A stretch of 64,000 nucleotides of DNA from Roseimaritima ulvae (GTDB lineage: Bacteria > Planctomycetota > Planctomycetia > Pirellulales > Pirellulaceae). Numbering within the stretch: the stretch's first letter is position 1; each line of letters begins with the position of its first letter. Positions 37,643-51,115 of this stretch are shown in pieces. Made by a program: the position numbers and the translations under genes. The notes below the pieces were generated by a model that saw only the letters and a program-made list of their open reading frames with translations, was not told the origin of the DNA and did no database searches. The stretch lies in NCBI RefSeq assembly GCF_008065135.1, contig NZ_CP042914.1:6119404-6183403 (forward strand), read 5' to 3'.

Positions 37643-37679
37643 CCCTTGCTTTGCAAGGCCCCGTTTTTTGACAATTTGG
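37643..37679 (+). promoter_or_regulatory. CTTGC hairpin and boxA-like leader sequence
   Basis: CCTTGC-TTT-GCAAGG (about 37643-37658) is followed by CCGTTTTTTGACAATTTGG, resembling the boxA antitermination signal (consensus TGYTCTTTGA) of rRNA leaders. Position after the last promoter fits. Proposed by similarity only. Confidence 0.4.
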
Positions 37680-38014
37680 TTGTTTGGTAGAAGGCATCTA
37701 AAGAACACCACAGTTCTTGAAGGTCGCTGATCGCAAGATCAGCAATCAACAAGTACTGGGTTCTATAAGTTCTCGGGAGCGTTGAGTGAGACTTGCTAGA
37801 CAGCACCATCGGTGCTGGCAAAACAAGTTGATCTGACGATCTTGCAAACATTTTAGATGTACCACTGAACTGGTCTCGTGACACTCGGCTTGCCGAGCGT
37901 AGCGGAACCGGCTAAAAGTGGTCCATACTAAATATTTTATCGTTGGTAGATTCTATCGGTTCAAACGATTCGTTGCGAATCGCTTCTCGGCTCCGGCCGG
38001 GCGGTGAAGCGTAG

Positions 38015-40963
<2,949 letters not shown>

Positions 40964-41056
40964 CAAACGAACCGATGGGTTCACAACACTCCCACAGATG
41001 ATCTTTCTACCAAACAACTGGCTGTCGCCGAGGTGAAATACCCTCGCGGCAGTCCT

Positions 41057-41164
41057 TCCGGCGACCATATCGTAAAGGTCACACCCGTTCCCATCCCGAA
41101 CACGGTAGTTAAGCTTTCCGAGCCGATGATAGTGCATACCAGCGTGAAAGTAGGTATTGCCGGA
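41057..41164 (+). rRNA. 5S ribosomal RNA
   Basis: 108 bases with the diagnostic CCCGTTCCCATCCCGAACACGG and closing helix TCCGGCGA/TTGCCGGA. It is about 110 bases after 23S in the same transcript. Confidence 0.95.
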
Positions 41165-41170
41165 TTTTTA

Positions 41171-41207
41171 AAACCCTTCTTGTCTTTGTGACAAGAAGGG
41201 TTTTTTT
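41171..41207 (+). terminator. Rho-independent terminator of the rRNA transcript
   Basis: 14-bp stem AAACCCTTCTTGTC/GACAAGAAGGGTTT with loop TTTGT and a T-run to 41207. It ends the 23S-5S transcript. Confidence 0.95.
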
Positions 41208-41532
41208 ATGCGCGCATCGTGAATTGCGACACAAACCCTTCACGCCGCTCGGCGGCAACGTGCCTCGAAGGGCCACGGCGGGCGAACGAGCGGATTCAGA
41301 CCAAATCGAACGTCCCCGTAGCTCCTTCCAAGACGACGAGCTCGGCAGCCCACGCCGCCCCCCTCATTGAGTCGCCACTAGCCCTCTACCGACCGGGTGG
41401 CCCCGCTCATTTCGGTCCCGCATAATGAGCGGCCCTCATCTGCCCCTTGCAACCGCGTCTACGAAGGATTGGGCACCCTTGCTCGACGGTTCATTTGGCT
41501 GCTCTCCATTTCCTATAAAGGGACAACACACC
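41208..41532. other. Gap between the rRNA terminator and the giant protein gene
   Basis: 325 bases with no gene recognised. The giant protein's frame extends upstream to 41425, but ATG 41533 with a preceding AAAGGGAC is a better start. Confidence 0.5.
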
Positions 41533-44500
41533 ATGCCTTTCCAACGCCGCTCGCGTAGAGACAACGCTCAACGAAACCGCTCCGCTTCCGCCCGGCGGCG
41601 ACGACGACGCGTTTTGCGTCTGGAGAGTTTGGAAGGTCGGCGACTGTTGGCGGTTTTCACCGTTAACAGTTTGCAGGATTCGGCCGACGCAATACCCGGA
41701 GATGGAATTGCCGCGGATAGTTCAGGTCAAACCAGCTTGCGAGCCGCAATCATGGAGGCCAATGCCTTTGACGATGGTGGACCGGACACAATCAATGTGC
41801 CTGCTGGAAATTACCTTTTGACGATTAGCGGTGTGGAAGAGGACGCGGCGGCAACCGGCGACTTGGATATTACCGATGACGTAAACATCGTCGGTGCGGA
41901 TGCAAGCACTACGATCATCGACGCTTCGCAATTGGCAGCTCGTGATCGGGTGCTAGAAATTCACCGCGGCACAATTTCTGATCGCGTTGCGTTTCGATTA
42001 GAAGGCGTAACGGTTACGGGCGGAGTCGCTGCGGGCGAAGCTCGCCTGGCTGATCACGGCGGAGCGGTGTTCGTCGACTTTTATTCCGATGTTGACATCA
42101 TCAATAGCGTGGTAACAGGCAACTCGGCCCCCCGCGCTTCCAGCACCAGTGACTTCGCCAATGTTTATGGGGTGGGAGGGGCGATCAGCAACAGCGGCAA
42201 CTTGCAGATTATCGGTAGCCGTTTTGAGGATAACCACTCCAGCAATGCTGGCGGCGCCATCTATGTTGGCGGCTCCGGTGCAACGACCAGCATTCGTGAC
42301 AGCACGTTCATCAACAATTCGTCGCGAGACGGAGGTGCCATTGAGTCTCGCTATATCACGACCATCACCAACAGCACGTTTCAGGGCAACACAGCCTTTA
42401 CGCGGGCGGGCACGTCCGGCACGGGCGGCGTGATTAAACAGATCGGTGGAGAATTAACGATTACCAACAGCACCCTGTCTGGCAACCGATCCAGCAGCGG
42501 CGGTGCCTTGGCCATCTCCGGAACCCTGCACGCGATCAACAGCACAATCGTTAACAACGAAGCCCTAAATTACGGCGGCGGTGTTCATGGTTCTTTTTCG
42601 AATACCACCCTGCACTTTGAGAACACCATCGTTGCCGGCAACACCGCTGCAACGAATGGGCCGGACGTGTACACCGCCGCGACGGTGCAAAGCGGAGGGC
42701 ACAACCTGATCGGCGATGTCACCGGCAGCACGGGCTGGGTTTCCAGTGATTTGCAGAACGTGGATCCGGAATTGCTCGCGTTGGCCGACAACGGCGGTCC
42801 CACGCCGACCCATGCCCTCTCCCCCACCAGCCCGGCAATCGATGCGGCCAGCAACAATCTACCGGCGACCGATCAACGCGGGGTCGTGCGGCCCCAGGGC
42901 AATGGAGGCGATATCGGTGCTTTTGAATTCATTACTGCTGGCAACCAACCACCGGTCGCGGTCGATGATGCATTCACGGTTGAAGAAGACGGTACTTTGC
43001 TGGTCGCTGGTGGGCCGACGGATGCCGTCTTGCACTACACGTTTGATGAAGCCTCCAGCGGTTCCATCTCCGCCGCTGATACAGGAACCGTTCCCGCAGC
43101 CGACGGAACCTTCGTCGGTGCCGCGACTCGAGTCGGCAATACGCCGGGCGGAATATCCGAGGGCGCTCTCGACTTGACCGCAGGCGTCAATCAGAACAGT
43201 TTCGTGAGCGATGGTGATGCACAAAAAATCGACGACCTAACCGAATTTTCAACCACGTTTTGGCTAAATCTCCGTGACGCTCCGCAAGACGAAGATGCGT
43301 TGTTAAGCGACCGTCCGTCATTTCCCGCCGACCCATTTACGACCGGCTGGGAACTCCGCATCGTTGGCTCACCGGCCGGGGAAGCGCCCACGGCGGACGC
43401 TTTCTGGATAGAATTTGAAACCGCTCATGTCGGCAGCGGCCTTGCCAACGCACAAGCCAGCCTCAAAGGGCCGTATAGTGCGGACGATGAATGGATCTTC
43501 GTTGCCTTTACGCTGAACGCCAACGGCACTGCCTCGTGGTACGAAGCCGATGAAACGGGAGCGGTACGACAAATGGGACGCACCAACTTCGGTCCCTACC
43601 TGCCGACGGACTTGGACAATCCGACCGATCTTCGCATTGGTGGTTCGTCCGAGCATCCGGACGAAGATCGTACGCCACCGGCTTGGATGGATGATGTACG
43701 CATCTACGATCGCGTCTTGGGTGCTGAGGAACTTGAATCCATCCGCGCCGCCAATCTCACCACTTCGACCGTCGGTGTGTTAGCCAATGATTCCGACCCA
43801 GACGGTGATCCGTTGACAGCGGTGTTGGTGGCAGAACCGCAACACGGCACGCTGAATCTGGCAGCCGATGGATCCTTCCAGTACACCCCTGACGCCAATT
43901 ACCACGGCCCCGATCGTTTTTCCTATCGCGCCAGCGATGGCACCTATCAATCGGAAATTGCCATCGTTTCATTGACCGTCACCCCCACGCAAGATCCCCC
44001 CGTCGCCAACGACGATGTAGCGACAACCGACGCCGGTGTCGCGGTCGAAATTTCCAGCCTGAGTAACGATACCGATCTAGATGGCGACACGCTTCGCATC
44101 GTCAGCGTCACACAACCATCCAACGGCGGCGCGGAGATTAACGCTGCGGGCACACTGACCTACACTCCCGATCTTGGCTTCTCTGGCAACGATCAATTCC
44201 AATACACCATCGATGACGGTAACGGAGGCAGCGATACAGCGTTGGTAACTGTTACCGTGTTGCCTGGCAACCGTTCACCGGTAGCCAATCATGACGCGTA
44301 TAGCACCGAGCAGGGCGTGCCATTGGAGCTGGATATCGAACTGGGCAACGCGGCACTGGATCAGCAGAGTCTGGCGCGGGACCATGTGATTTCCGGCTTT
44401 CACTACGACCTGCAACAGCAGATCCGCGCGGGCGTCAGCGGACGTTTGGATTCGGTGGATGTCTACCTGGGCTCGAATACCACGGCCGGCGCCGATGTGA

Positions 44501-47500
44501 CGGTCCGCGTCTACCGTGGGGCTCCCTGGCAAACCGGCACCGCAGAGTTTGAAACTCTGGTCCGTACCACCACGTCGATGGCAGGCGACTGGTTGACCAT
44601 CGACACATCCAACAGTGATATCGATTTGGCCGCCGGCGAACTGTTCACGCTTGAAGTCACAGGTACGTCGTCCGGTTCGAATCAGTTTTTATACTTCGGC
44701 ATGTCCCGAGAGCCGCTTTCCAATGACTCGTATCGGGAGGGACAGTTGTGGTCCGATGGAAATCCGCACGAGCCCACTGGTGTCGGCTTTGACCTGACAT
44801 TTCGCACGCGAATGCGAGCTCTGCCTGACCAGTCAGGCGTGTTGTCAAATGACGTGGACAACGACGGCGATACGCTGACCGCCGTACTAGTCGCAGGCCC
44901 CAGCGATGGCACGCTGTCTCTCCAACCCAACGGCGGTTTCACGTACACACCTGACGCCGGTTTTGCGGGAACCGATACCTTTACTTACCAGGCCGATGAT
45001 GGCCTCGCGGTGTCGAATACAGCCACTGTTTCAATTACCGTCACCCCCAGTAATCGACCTCCCGTCGCTGAAGACGATCGAGCGAGTACAGATGAAGATC
45101 AGTTGGTCGTCATCGACATACTCGCCAACGACTCCGATCCAGACGGGGATGCCATCACCTTGCTCCGTGTCACCCAACCAACCCACGGGACAACCGTTGT
45201 CAACGCAGACAGTTCCGTGACCTATGTTCCCAACGACAATTTCCAAGGGTCGGACGAATTTCTCTACAGCATCAGCGACGGCAATGGTGGCAGCAACTCG
45301 GCCGTCGTTACGGTGACGGTGAATCCGGTGAACGATGCACCCACCGCAAATGATGACTCGGCGAGCACCGATGAAGACACCGCGGTCACGATCAACGTGC
45401 TGGCCAACGACGCGGACATCGATGGCGATTCGCTGTCGATTGCATCCGTCGGACAACCGGCCAACGGCACGGCCAGCGTCAACGAAGACGGCACGATTAC
45501 CTACACGCCTGCAGCCAACTTCAACGGCGTCGACGGATTTTCTTACTCGATCAGCGATGGCAACGGCGGCAGCGACTCGGCGGTCGTTACCGTGACGGTG
45601 AATCCGGTGAACGATCCACCCACCGCCGATGATGACACGGCAAGCACCAACGAAGACACGGCGGTGACGATCGACGTGCTGGCCAACGACGCGGATATCG
45701 ATGACGATTCGCTCTCGATTGCATCCGTCGGACAACCGGCCAACGGCACGGCCAACGTCAACGATGACGGCACGATTACCTACACGCCCGCGGCCAACTT
45801 CAACGGCGTCGACGAGTTTTCTTACTCGATTAGCGACGGCAATGGCGGCAACAACTCGGCGATCGTTACCGTGACGGTGAATCCGGTGAACGATGCACCC
45901 ACCGCAAATGATGACACCGCGAGCACCGACGAAGACACTGCGGTAACGCTCAACGTGCTGGCCAACGACGCGGACATCGATGGCGATTCGTTGTCGATTG
46001 CATCCGTCGGACAACCAGCTAACGGCACGGCCAGCGTCAACGAAGACGGCACGATTACCTACACGCCCACAGCTAACTTCAACGGCGTCGACGGATTTTC
46101 TTACTCGATCAGCGATGGCAACGGCGGCAGCGACTCGGCGGTCGTTACCGTGACGGTGAATCCGGTGAACGATCCACCCACCGCCGATGATGACACGGCA
46201 AGCACCAACGAAGACACCGCGGTAACGATCAACGTGCTGGCCAACGACGCGGATATCGATGGCGATTCGTTGTCGATTACATCCGTCGGACAACCGGCCA
46301 ACGGCACTGCCACCGTCAACGATGACGGCACGATTACCTACACGCCCGCGGCCAACTTCAACGGCGTCGACGAGTTTTCTTACTCGATCAGCGATGGCAA
46401 CGGCGGCAGCGACTCGGCCATCGTTACCGTGACAGTTAATTCATTGAACGATGCCCCCACCGCAAATGAGGACACCGCGAGCACCGACGAAGACACGGCG
46501 GTCACGATCAACGTGCTGGCCAACGACGCGGATATCGATGGCGATTCGTTGTCGATTGCGTCCGTCGGACAACCGGCCAACGGCACTGCCACCATCAACG
46601 ATGACGGCACGATTACCTACACGCCCGCGGCCAACTTCAACGGCAACGACGAGTTTTCTTACTCGACCAGCGATGGCAATGGTGGCAGCAACTCGGCCAT
46701 CGTCACCGTGACGGTGAATCCGGTGAACGATGCCCCCACCGCGGATAATGACTCGGCGAGCACCGACGAAGACACCGCGGTAACGATCAACGTGCTGGCC
46801 AACGACGCGGATATCGATGGCGATTCGCTGTCGATTACGTCCGTCGGACCAGCGGCCAACGGCACTGCCATCGTCAACAATGACGGCACGATTACCTACA
46901 CGCCCGCAGCGAACTTCAACGGCAGCGACGAGTTTTCTTACTCGATCAGCGATGGCAATGGCGGCAACGACTCGGCCATTGTCACCGTGACGGTGAATCC
47001 GGTGAACGATTCCCCCACCGCTAATGATGACACGGCAAGCACCAACGAAGACACTGCGGTCACGATCAACGTGCTGGCCAACGATGCGGATATCGATGGC
47101 GATACGCTCTCGATTACTTCCGTCGGACAACCGGCCAACGGCACTGCCACCATCAACGATGACGGCACGATTACCTACACGCCCGCGGCCAACTTCAACG
47201 GCAACGACGAGTTTTCTTACTCGACCAGCGATGGCAATGGCGGAACCGCGTCAGCGGAAGTGCTGATCAACGTTCGCTCGGGATCCCTGGAAGTCGACTA
47301 CCAACTGAAATCCAACCGTATCAATTTGAGCAGCCACGGAAAGATATCCATCACGTTATGGGGATCTGCTGAGTTGGCTGGAACGGAAATCGATGCGAGT
47401 TCGGTCATGTTTGCCGATGCGTACGCCACCAAGTGGCGGGTTGCCGACGTGGATGGCGACGGCATCGATGACTTGGTGCTGAAATACGACATCGACGACA

Positions 47501-47772
47501 TTCGCGATGCCCTGTTTGCCGCTTACAACGAATCGGATTCCAACTCTCGCACTCGCACGGTGGCTAGCTCCTTGACTGGCCGTACCAATCATGACGAAGC
47601 GATTATGGGATTTGAGATGGTGGATGTTTATCTCGCGAAGCAGAAAGACGACAGAGACGACAGAGACGACAGAGACGACAGAGACGACAGAGACGACAGA
47701 GACGACAGAGACGACAAGGACGACAAGGACGACAAACGCGATAAACGCGACAAGGGCAAGGGTCGGCGGTAG
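41533..47772 (+). CDS. Giant secreted surface protein: beta-helix, LamG-like and cadherin-like repeats
   Basis: 2079 residues from ATG 41533, preceded by AAAGGGAC. The basic N-terminus and LESLEGRRLLA form the planctomycete LEPR-type export motif. A CSLREA-type start (NSLQDSADAIPGDG) and a right-handed beta-helix follow, up to about 480. Then come tandem cadherin-like/VCBS-type repeats, with a LamG-like domain (about 491-740) and a second beta-sandwich domain (about 933-1095) nested inside. Seven nearly identical 93-residue copies (45309-47261; VNDAPTANDD type) come next. The protein ends in a dense Asp-rich region with about seven DDR triplets and a basic KGKGRR tail. It is probably a calcium-binding adhesin. 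Confidence 0.9.
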   Translation: MPFQRRSRRDNAQRNRSASARRRRRRVLRLESLEGRRLLAVFTVNSLQDSADAIPGDGIAADSSGQTSLRAAIMEANAFDDGGPDTINVPAGNYLLTISGVEEDAAATGDLDITDDVNIVGADASTTIIDASQLAARDRVLEIHRGTISDRVAFRLEGVTVTGGVAAGEARLADHGGAVFVDFYSDVDIINSVVTGNSAPRASSTSDFANVYGVGGAISNSGNLQIIGSRFEDNHSSNAGGAIYVGGSGATTSIRDSTFINNSSRDGGAIESRYITTITNSTFQGNTAFTRAGTSGTGGVIKQIGGELTITNSTLSGNRSSSGGALAISGTLHAINSTIVNNEALNYGGGVHGSFSNTTLHFENTIVAGNTAATNGPDVYTAATVQSGGHNLIGDVTGSTGWVSSDLQNVDPELLALADNGGPTPTHALSPTSPAIDAASNNLPATDQRGVVRPQGNGGDIGAFEFITAGNQPPVAVDDAFTVEEDGTLLVAGGPTDAVLHYTFDEASSGSISAADTGTVPAADGTFVGAATRVGNTPGGISEGALDLTAGVNQNSFVSDGDAQKIDDLTEFSTTFWLNLRDAPQDEDALLSDRPSFPADPFTTGWELRIVGSPAGEAPTADAFWIEFETAHVGSGLANAQASLKGPYSADDEWIFVAFTLNANGTASWYEADETGAVRQMGRTNFGPYLPTDLDNPTDLRIGGSSEHPDEDRTPPAWMDDVRIYDRVLGAEELESIRAANLTTSTVGVLANDSDPDGDPLTAVLVAEPQHGTLNLAADGSFQYTPDANYHGPDRFSYRASDGTYQSEIAIVSLTVTPTQDPPVANDDVATTDAGVAVEISSLSNDTDLDGDTLRIVSVTQPSNGGAEINAAGTLTYTPDLGFSGNDQFQYTIDDGNGGSDTALVTVTVLPGNRSPVANHDAYSTEQGVPLELDIELGNAALDQQSLARDHVISGFHYDLQQQIRAGVSGRLDSVDVYLGSNTTAGADVTVRVYRGAPWQTGTAEFETLVRTTTSMAGDWLTIDTSNSDIDLAAGELFTLEVTGTSSGSNQFLYFGMSREPLSNDSYREGQLWSDGNPHEPTGVGFDLTFRTRMRALPDQSGVLSNDVDNDGDTLTAVLVAGPSDGTLSLQPNGGFTYTPDAGFAGTDTFTYQADDGLAVSNTATVSITVTPSNRPPVAEDDRASTDEDQLVVIDILANDSDPDGDAITLLRVTQPTHGTTVVNADSSVTYVPNDNFQGSDEFLYSISDGNGGSNSAVVTVTVNPVNDAPTANDDSASTDEDTAVTINVLANDADIDGDSLSIASVGQPANGTASVNEDGTITYTPAANFNGVDGFSYSISDGNGGSDSAVVTVTVNPVNDPPTADDDTASTNEDTAVTIDVLANDADIDDDSLSIASVGQPANGTANVNDDGTITYTPAANFNGVDEFSYSISDGNGGNNSAIVTVTVNPVNDAPTANDDTASTDEDTAVTLNVLANDADIDGDSLSIASVGQPANGTASVNEDGTITYTPTANFNGVDGFSYSISDGNGGSDSAVVTVTVNPVNDPPTADDDTASTNEDTAVTINVLANDADIDGDSLSITSVGQPANGTATVNDDGTITYTPAANFNGVDEFSYSISDGNGGSDSAIVTVTVNSLNDAPTANEDTASTDEDTAVTINVLANDADIDGDSLSIASVGQPANGTATINDDGTITYTPAANFNGNDEFSYSTSDGNGGSNSAIVTVTVNPVNDAPTADNDSASTDEDTAVTINVLANDADIDGDSLSITSVGPAANGTAIVNNDGTITYTPAANFNGSDEFSYSISDGNGGNDSAIVTVTVNPVNDSPTANDDTASTNEDTAVTINVLANDADIDGDTLSITSVGQPANGTATINDDGTITYTPAANFNGNDEFSYSTSDGNGGTASAEVLINVRSGSLEVDYQLKSNRINLSSHGKISITLWGSAELAGTEIDASSVMFADAYATKWRVADVDGDGIDDLVLKYDIDDIRDALFAAYNESDSNSRTRTVASSLTGRTNHDEAIMGFEMVDVYLAKQKDDRDDRDDRDDRDDRDDRDDRDDKDDKDDKRDKRDKGKGRR
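45309..47261 (+). repeat. Seven 279-bp tandem repeats inside the giant gene
   Basis: Exact 279-base period encoding one 93-residue cadherin-like unit per copy. Copies are nearly identical in DNA, so they were duplicated or homogenised recently. Adjacent units upstream are clearly older and diverged. Confidence 0.93.
47648..47720 (+). repeat. 9-bp GACGACAGA repeats coding for Asp-Asp-Arg
   Basis: About seven near-perfect copies at the 3' end of the giant gene, giving the acidic DDR triplets; then GACAAG variants encode DDK. Confidence 0.85.
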
Positions 47773-47899
47773 CCCCAGCAAAATTTGATCCCCCATCGCG
47801 GGCACGGGCATGGAGTGGATAAAATCCACTCTATCCCCCGGACTCAGTGTGAACCGGTCCATCCCCTTTGTGATCGGGCTTTGCGGCCCGCTGAACTTG

Positions 47900-49831
47900 A
47901 TGTCGCTTGCCACCGCGTCCCGCTCTTGGAGCACTGCTGAATCCACCGACCTGTACGATGTCGAACGCTGGGGGGGTGGCTACTTTTCCATCAATTCCGG
48001 CGGGGACCTTCGCGTCCATCCCAGCCGCGATGCCGACCAGTCGGTGGGACTGAAAGATATCTGTGATCGCCTCAAACAACGGGGCTACGATCTGCCTGTG
48101 CTGCTGCGCTTCAACGGCATCCTCCGCGATCGCCTGCGTGAAATGCACGACTGCTTTGCCCAAGCCATTAGCAATACCGAATACCAGGGCGACTACCGCT
48201 GTATTTTTCCCATCAAAGTCAACCAACAGCGCGAAGTCATCGAGAAGTTGGTGGAGTTCGGTACGGAATTGGGCGCAGGGCTGGAAGCGGGCAGCAAGCC
48301 GGAGCTGATGGCCGTCGCCGCGCACTGCCATCCAGACATGCCGATCGTCTGCAACGGTTTTAAAGACGACGAATTCATCAAGCTGGCGATGATCTGCCAA
48401 AAAGTTGGCCGCACGGTGATTCCGGTGGTGGAAAAGTTCACCGAGCTGGAACGTATTCTGGTGCACGCCGAAGCTTTGGGCGTCCGTCCCAATATCGGCA
48501 TCCGTGTGAAGTTGGCTTCGCGCGGTCAGGGCCGCTGGCAATCCTCTGGGGGATATCGTTCTAAATTCGGGCTGACGGTCAGCGAAGTGATGCGAGCGAT
48601 CCAGTTGCTCGAAGCTCGGGGCATGGCGGATTGCTTTAAATTGCTGCACTTCCACCTGGGCAGTCAGATCACCAATATTCGCCCGATCAAATCCGCCATC
48701 AACGAAGCGGTACGGATCTACTGTGAATTGCATCGCCGCGGTGCGGGGCTGGAATATCTGGATGTCGGCGGCGGCCTTGGCGTGGACTACGACGGTTCGC
48801 AAACCAACTTCGAATCCAGCATGAATTACACCACGCAGGAATACGCCAACGACGTCGTCTACCAAATCAAGACGGTATGTGACGAAGCCGAGGTGCCGCA
48901 TCCGATGATCTTCAGTGAAAGCGGTCGCGCGGTCGCGGCCCATCACAGCGTGCTGGTGTTCGGCGTGTTGGGTGTAACCTCGCAGGGCGAACCCAATGGG
49001 TTGCCGACGAGCATTCCCGACGATTTTGAACAACCGGTCATCGATCTGTGGAACACCTACCAAGAAATCAACGTCCGCAACGCCGTGGAATCCTTCCACG
49101 ATGCCCAGGCCAGCTTGGACATGGCCATGAATCTGTTCGCCACCGGATACCTGCCGCTGGAGCAGCGAGTGGTTGCAGAAAATTTGTTCTTCGGCAGCTG
49201 CCAGCGGATCCGTCGTTGTTTGCAGGACATGGAATACGTCCCCGAAGACCTGGGAAATCTGGACCGCTTGTTATCGGATATTTACTTCTGCAACTTTTCG
49301 CTGTTCCAATCCGTTCCCGACAGCTGGGCGATCAATCAGCTGTTTCCGATCATGCCCATTCATCGCTTGAATGAAGCCCCCACCCGGCATGCGGTGCTGG
49401 GCGACATCACCTGTGACAGCGACGGCAAAATCGATCGTTTCACCGATCGCCGCAGCGTCAAAAACACGCTGCAGCTGCACGAGTTCGACGGATCGCCCTA
49501 TATGCTGGGGGCGTTTCTGGTGGGAGCGTATCAGGAAATTTTGGGCGATCTCCATAACCTGTTTGGCGACACGCACGCCGTGCACGTGGATATCGATCCC
49601 ACCAACGGAAACCCCATCATCCGCGACATCGTCGCCGGCGACACGGTTCGCGAAGTCCTGGGATACGTCCAGTACGATGAACGCGATTTAGTGCGGCGCG
49701 TGCAAACGATTGTCGAACAAGCTGTCGGAGAAGGGCGGATCGACGATACCCAGGCCGGTCAATTCCTGCGTTTTTACGAACAAGGGATGGCCGGCTACAC
49801 TTACCTGAAGGGGCCGGAAGAAAACGCTTAG
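47900..49831 (+). CDS. speA: Biosynthetic arginine decarboxylase
   Basis: PLP enzyme converting arginine to agmatine for polyamine synthesis. ATG 47900 gives 643 residues, near the E. coli SpeA length; a more upstream frame start adds an unlikely extension. The PLP lysine is Lys106 in FPIKVNQQ. The SpeA-type FHLGSQITNIR, DVGGGLGVDYDGS and SESGRAVAAHH are visible. The late EFDGSPYMLGAFLVGAYQEILGDLHNLFGDT matches the C-terminal active site. The neighbouring genes give no pathway context; an agmatine-processing gene was not seen. Confidence 0.95.
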   Translation: MSLATASRSWSTAESTDLYDVERWGGGYFSINSGGDLRVHPSRDADQSVGLKDICDRLKQRGYDLPVLLRFNGILRDRLREMHDCFAQAISNTEYQGDYRCIFPIKVNQQREVIEKLVEFGTELGAGLEAGSKPELMAVAAHCHPDMPIVCNGFKDDEFIKLAMICQKVGRTVIPVVEKFTELERILVHAEALGVRPNIGIRVKLASRGQGRWQSSGGYRSKFGLTVSEVMRAIQLLEARGMADCFKLLHFHLGSQITNIRPIKSAINEAVRIYCELHRRGAGLEYLDVGGGLGVDYDGSQTNFESSMNYTTQEYANDVVYQIKTVCDEAEVPHPMIFSESGRAVAAHHSVLVFGVLGVTSQGEPNGLPTSIPDDFEQPVIDLWNTYQEINVRNAVESFHDAQASLDMAMNLFATGYLPLEQRVVAENLFFGSCQRIRRCLQDMEYVPEDLGNLDRLLSDIYFCNFSLFQSVPDSWAINQLFPIMPIHRLNEAPTRHAVLGDITCDSDGKIDRFTDRRSVKNTLQLHEFDGSPYMLGAFLVGAYQEILGDLHNLFGDTHAVHVDIDPTNGNPIIRDIVAGDTVREVLGYVQYDERDLVRRVQTIVEQAVGEGRIDDTQAGQFLRFYEQGMAGYTYLKGPEENA

Positions 49832-49861
49832 ACGTTGCCGATTCACTGTTAGCTGCCGCCG

Positions 49862-49932
49862 CCCGTAGCTACCGTCGCCAGACGGTGGGGGCGGCGCTAC
49901 GTTTCCCACGCTCTGGCGAGCGTAGCTACAAA
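49862..49932. repeat. TGGC-loop hairpin pair
   Basis: A direct CCGTC/GACGG copy (about 49865-49889) and an inverted CGCTC/GAGCG copy (about 49905-49930) between speA and the next gene. Confidence 0.85.
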
Positions 49933-49948
49933 AGTAACCGCGCGTGCC

Positions 49949-51115
49949 ATGTCGGACCCGTCCGCCGAAAATCCCTATCAGCCGCCGCCCGACGTCGATG
50001 AAACGGCTCCGCTGGAAGCGGGCACGGTGATCGAATACGACGCGGCGGCCACCAAGGACGACCTCCGCCGAGCGCTCCGCAGCGGTCCGGCGATGGTCTG
50101 GGACGTGATCCTACTGGTAACCCTGGGGCTGGGAGTCACCGCCGTGGTGTTGTCGCAAATGATCGGCGGCGGTTGGCGAGCCGGTTGGGGCAATTCCACC
50201 TTCACCTTCCTGATCCTGTTGATCCCTACGCTGCTGGCCGGTTTTGGGCTGTACCGCAAATGGTTCGCGGCCGAGATCTATCTGAAACACTACCCGCGAG
50301 CCTTACAGCGGCGGACCGGCCAGTTGACCGAGGAAGGATTTTTGCTGTGCAGCGAGGAAGGCAAAGCCTGGTGGCCGCATACTTCTTTATTGCGTTTCAA
50401 GCAGCATCGAGACCAACTGACGATCTGCTACGACTTGCGTGGCGCTTCGCAACAGATCCTGCCCGAGCGTGGTTTCAGCGATCCGCTAGCAGCCGCGGCG
50501 ATATTTTCGCGGCACGCCCAGCGTAATCCTTATCCACCGCTGGGCGTCTTCGACCACCGCGCGCTGCAACCGCTCTCGGTACCCATTCGTGTGGGTCCGA
50601 TGCCGGAGGGCGCGATTCGGTTCAGCGGCACGCTGCAGTCGGGCGACTTGGTCGACACGCCGCTGCTGTCGCTGCAACTGCACAGCCTGCTCAAGTCGTT
50701 GGGGATTTTGGTGGTGCTGCATTTCGCGGCGCTGGCGGTGTACCACGTCTACGGACGCTCGTACGCGGTGCTGGCCATCCTACCGCTGGCGTTGTTGGAC
50801 GTCTGGTTCGCCCTGGTGTTCTATCGTACTTGGCGACCACGCAGCGTTGCTCAACAGCCGCTGATGTTGATTTCCGGTTGGCTGGACGAAGACGGCCTGA
50901 CGTTGTTGAACGATATCGAACAATCGGTCACGCGGTGGACGCAGTTCAGCGAATGCGAAATCAGCGACTCCAAGGTGTGGCTGCGTTTCGACAGCGGCTC
51001 GGACTTATTGCTGCTGCTGCACCGACGCTTCTTCGACAGCGACGCCGACTGGCAAGCCACCCAGCAACTGCTGCAAACACACGTCGGCCCCGCGCGGCCC
51101 CCAACCACCCCGTAG
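49949..51115 (+). CDS. Hypothetical membrane protein with YcxB-like repeats
   Basis: 388 residues beginning at ATG 49949. N-terminal ENPYQPPPDVDE is a tag seen in many planctomycete membrane proteins. Hydrophobic helices lie near residues 48-72 and 85-100, then a soluble PH/YcxB-like segment (RTGQLTEEGFLLCSEEGKAWWPH). This arrangement is repeated after about residue 210 (GTLQSGDL... then LLSLQLHSLLKSLG). No catalytic motif is visible. The TAG stop is part of the hairpin element starting at 51112. Confidence 0.7.
   Translation: MSDPSAENPYQPPPDVDETAPLEAGTVIEYDAAATKDDLRRALRSGPAMVWDVILLVTLGLGVTAVVLSQMIGGGWRAGWGNSTFTFLILLIPTLLAGFGLYRKWFAAEIYLKHYPRALQRRTGQLTEEGFLLCSEEGKAWWPHTSLLRFKQHRDQLTICYDLRGASQQILPERGFSDPLAAAAIFSRHAQRNPYPPLGVFDHRALQPLSVPIRVGPMPEGAIRFSGTLQSGDLVDTPLLSLQLHSLLKSLGILVVLHFAALAVYHVYGRSYAVLAILPLALLDVWFALVFYRTWRPRSVAQQPLMLISGWLDEDGLTLLNDIEQSVTRWTQFSECEISDSKVWLRFDSGSDLLLLLHRRFFDSDADWQATQQLLQTHVGPARPPTTP

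Noticed and set aside
37668-37690. TTGACA near 37668 as a sixth promoter
   Set aside because: No acceptable -10 box 15-18 bases downstream; it fits a boxA-like leader better.
45031-47130. Minus-strand frames with regular 279-base spacing
   Set aside because: They are reflections of the coding repeats of the giant protein.
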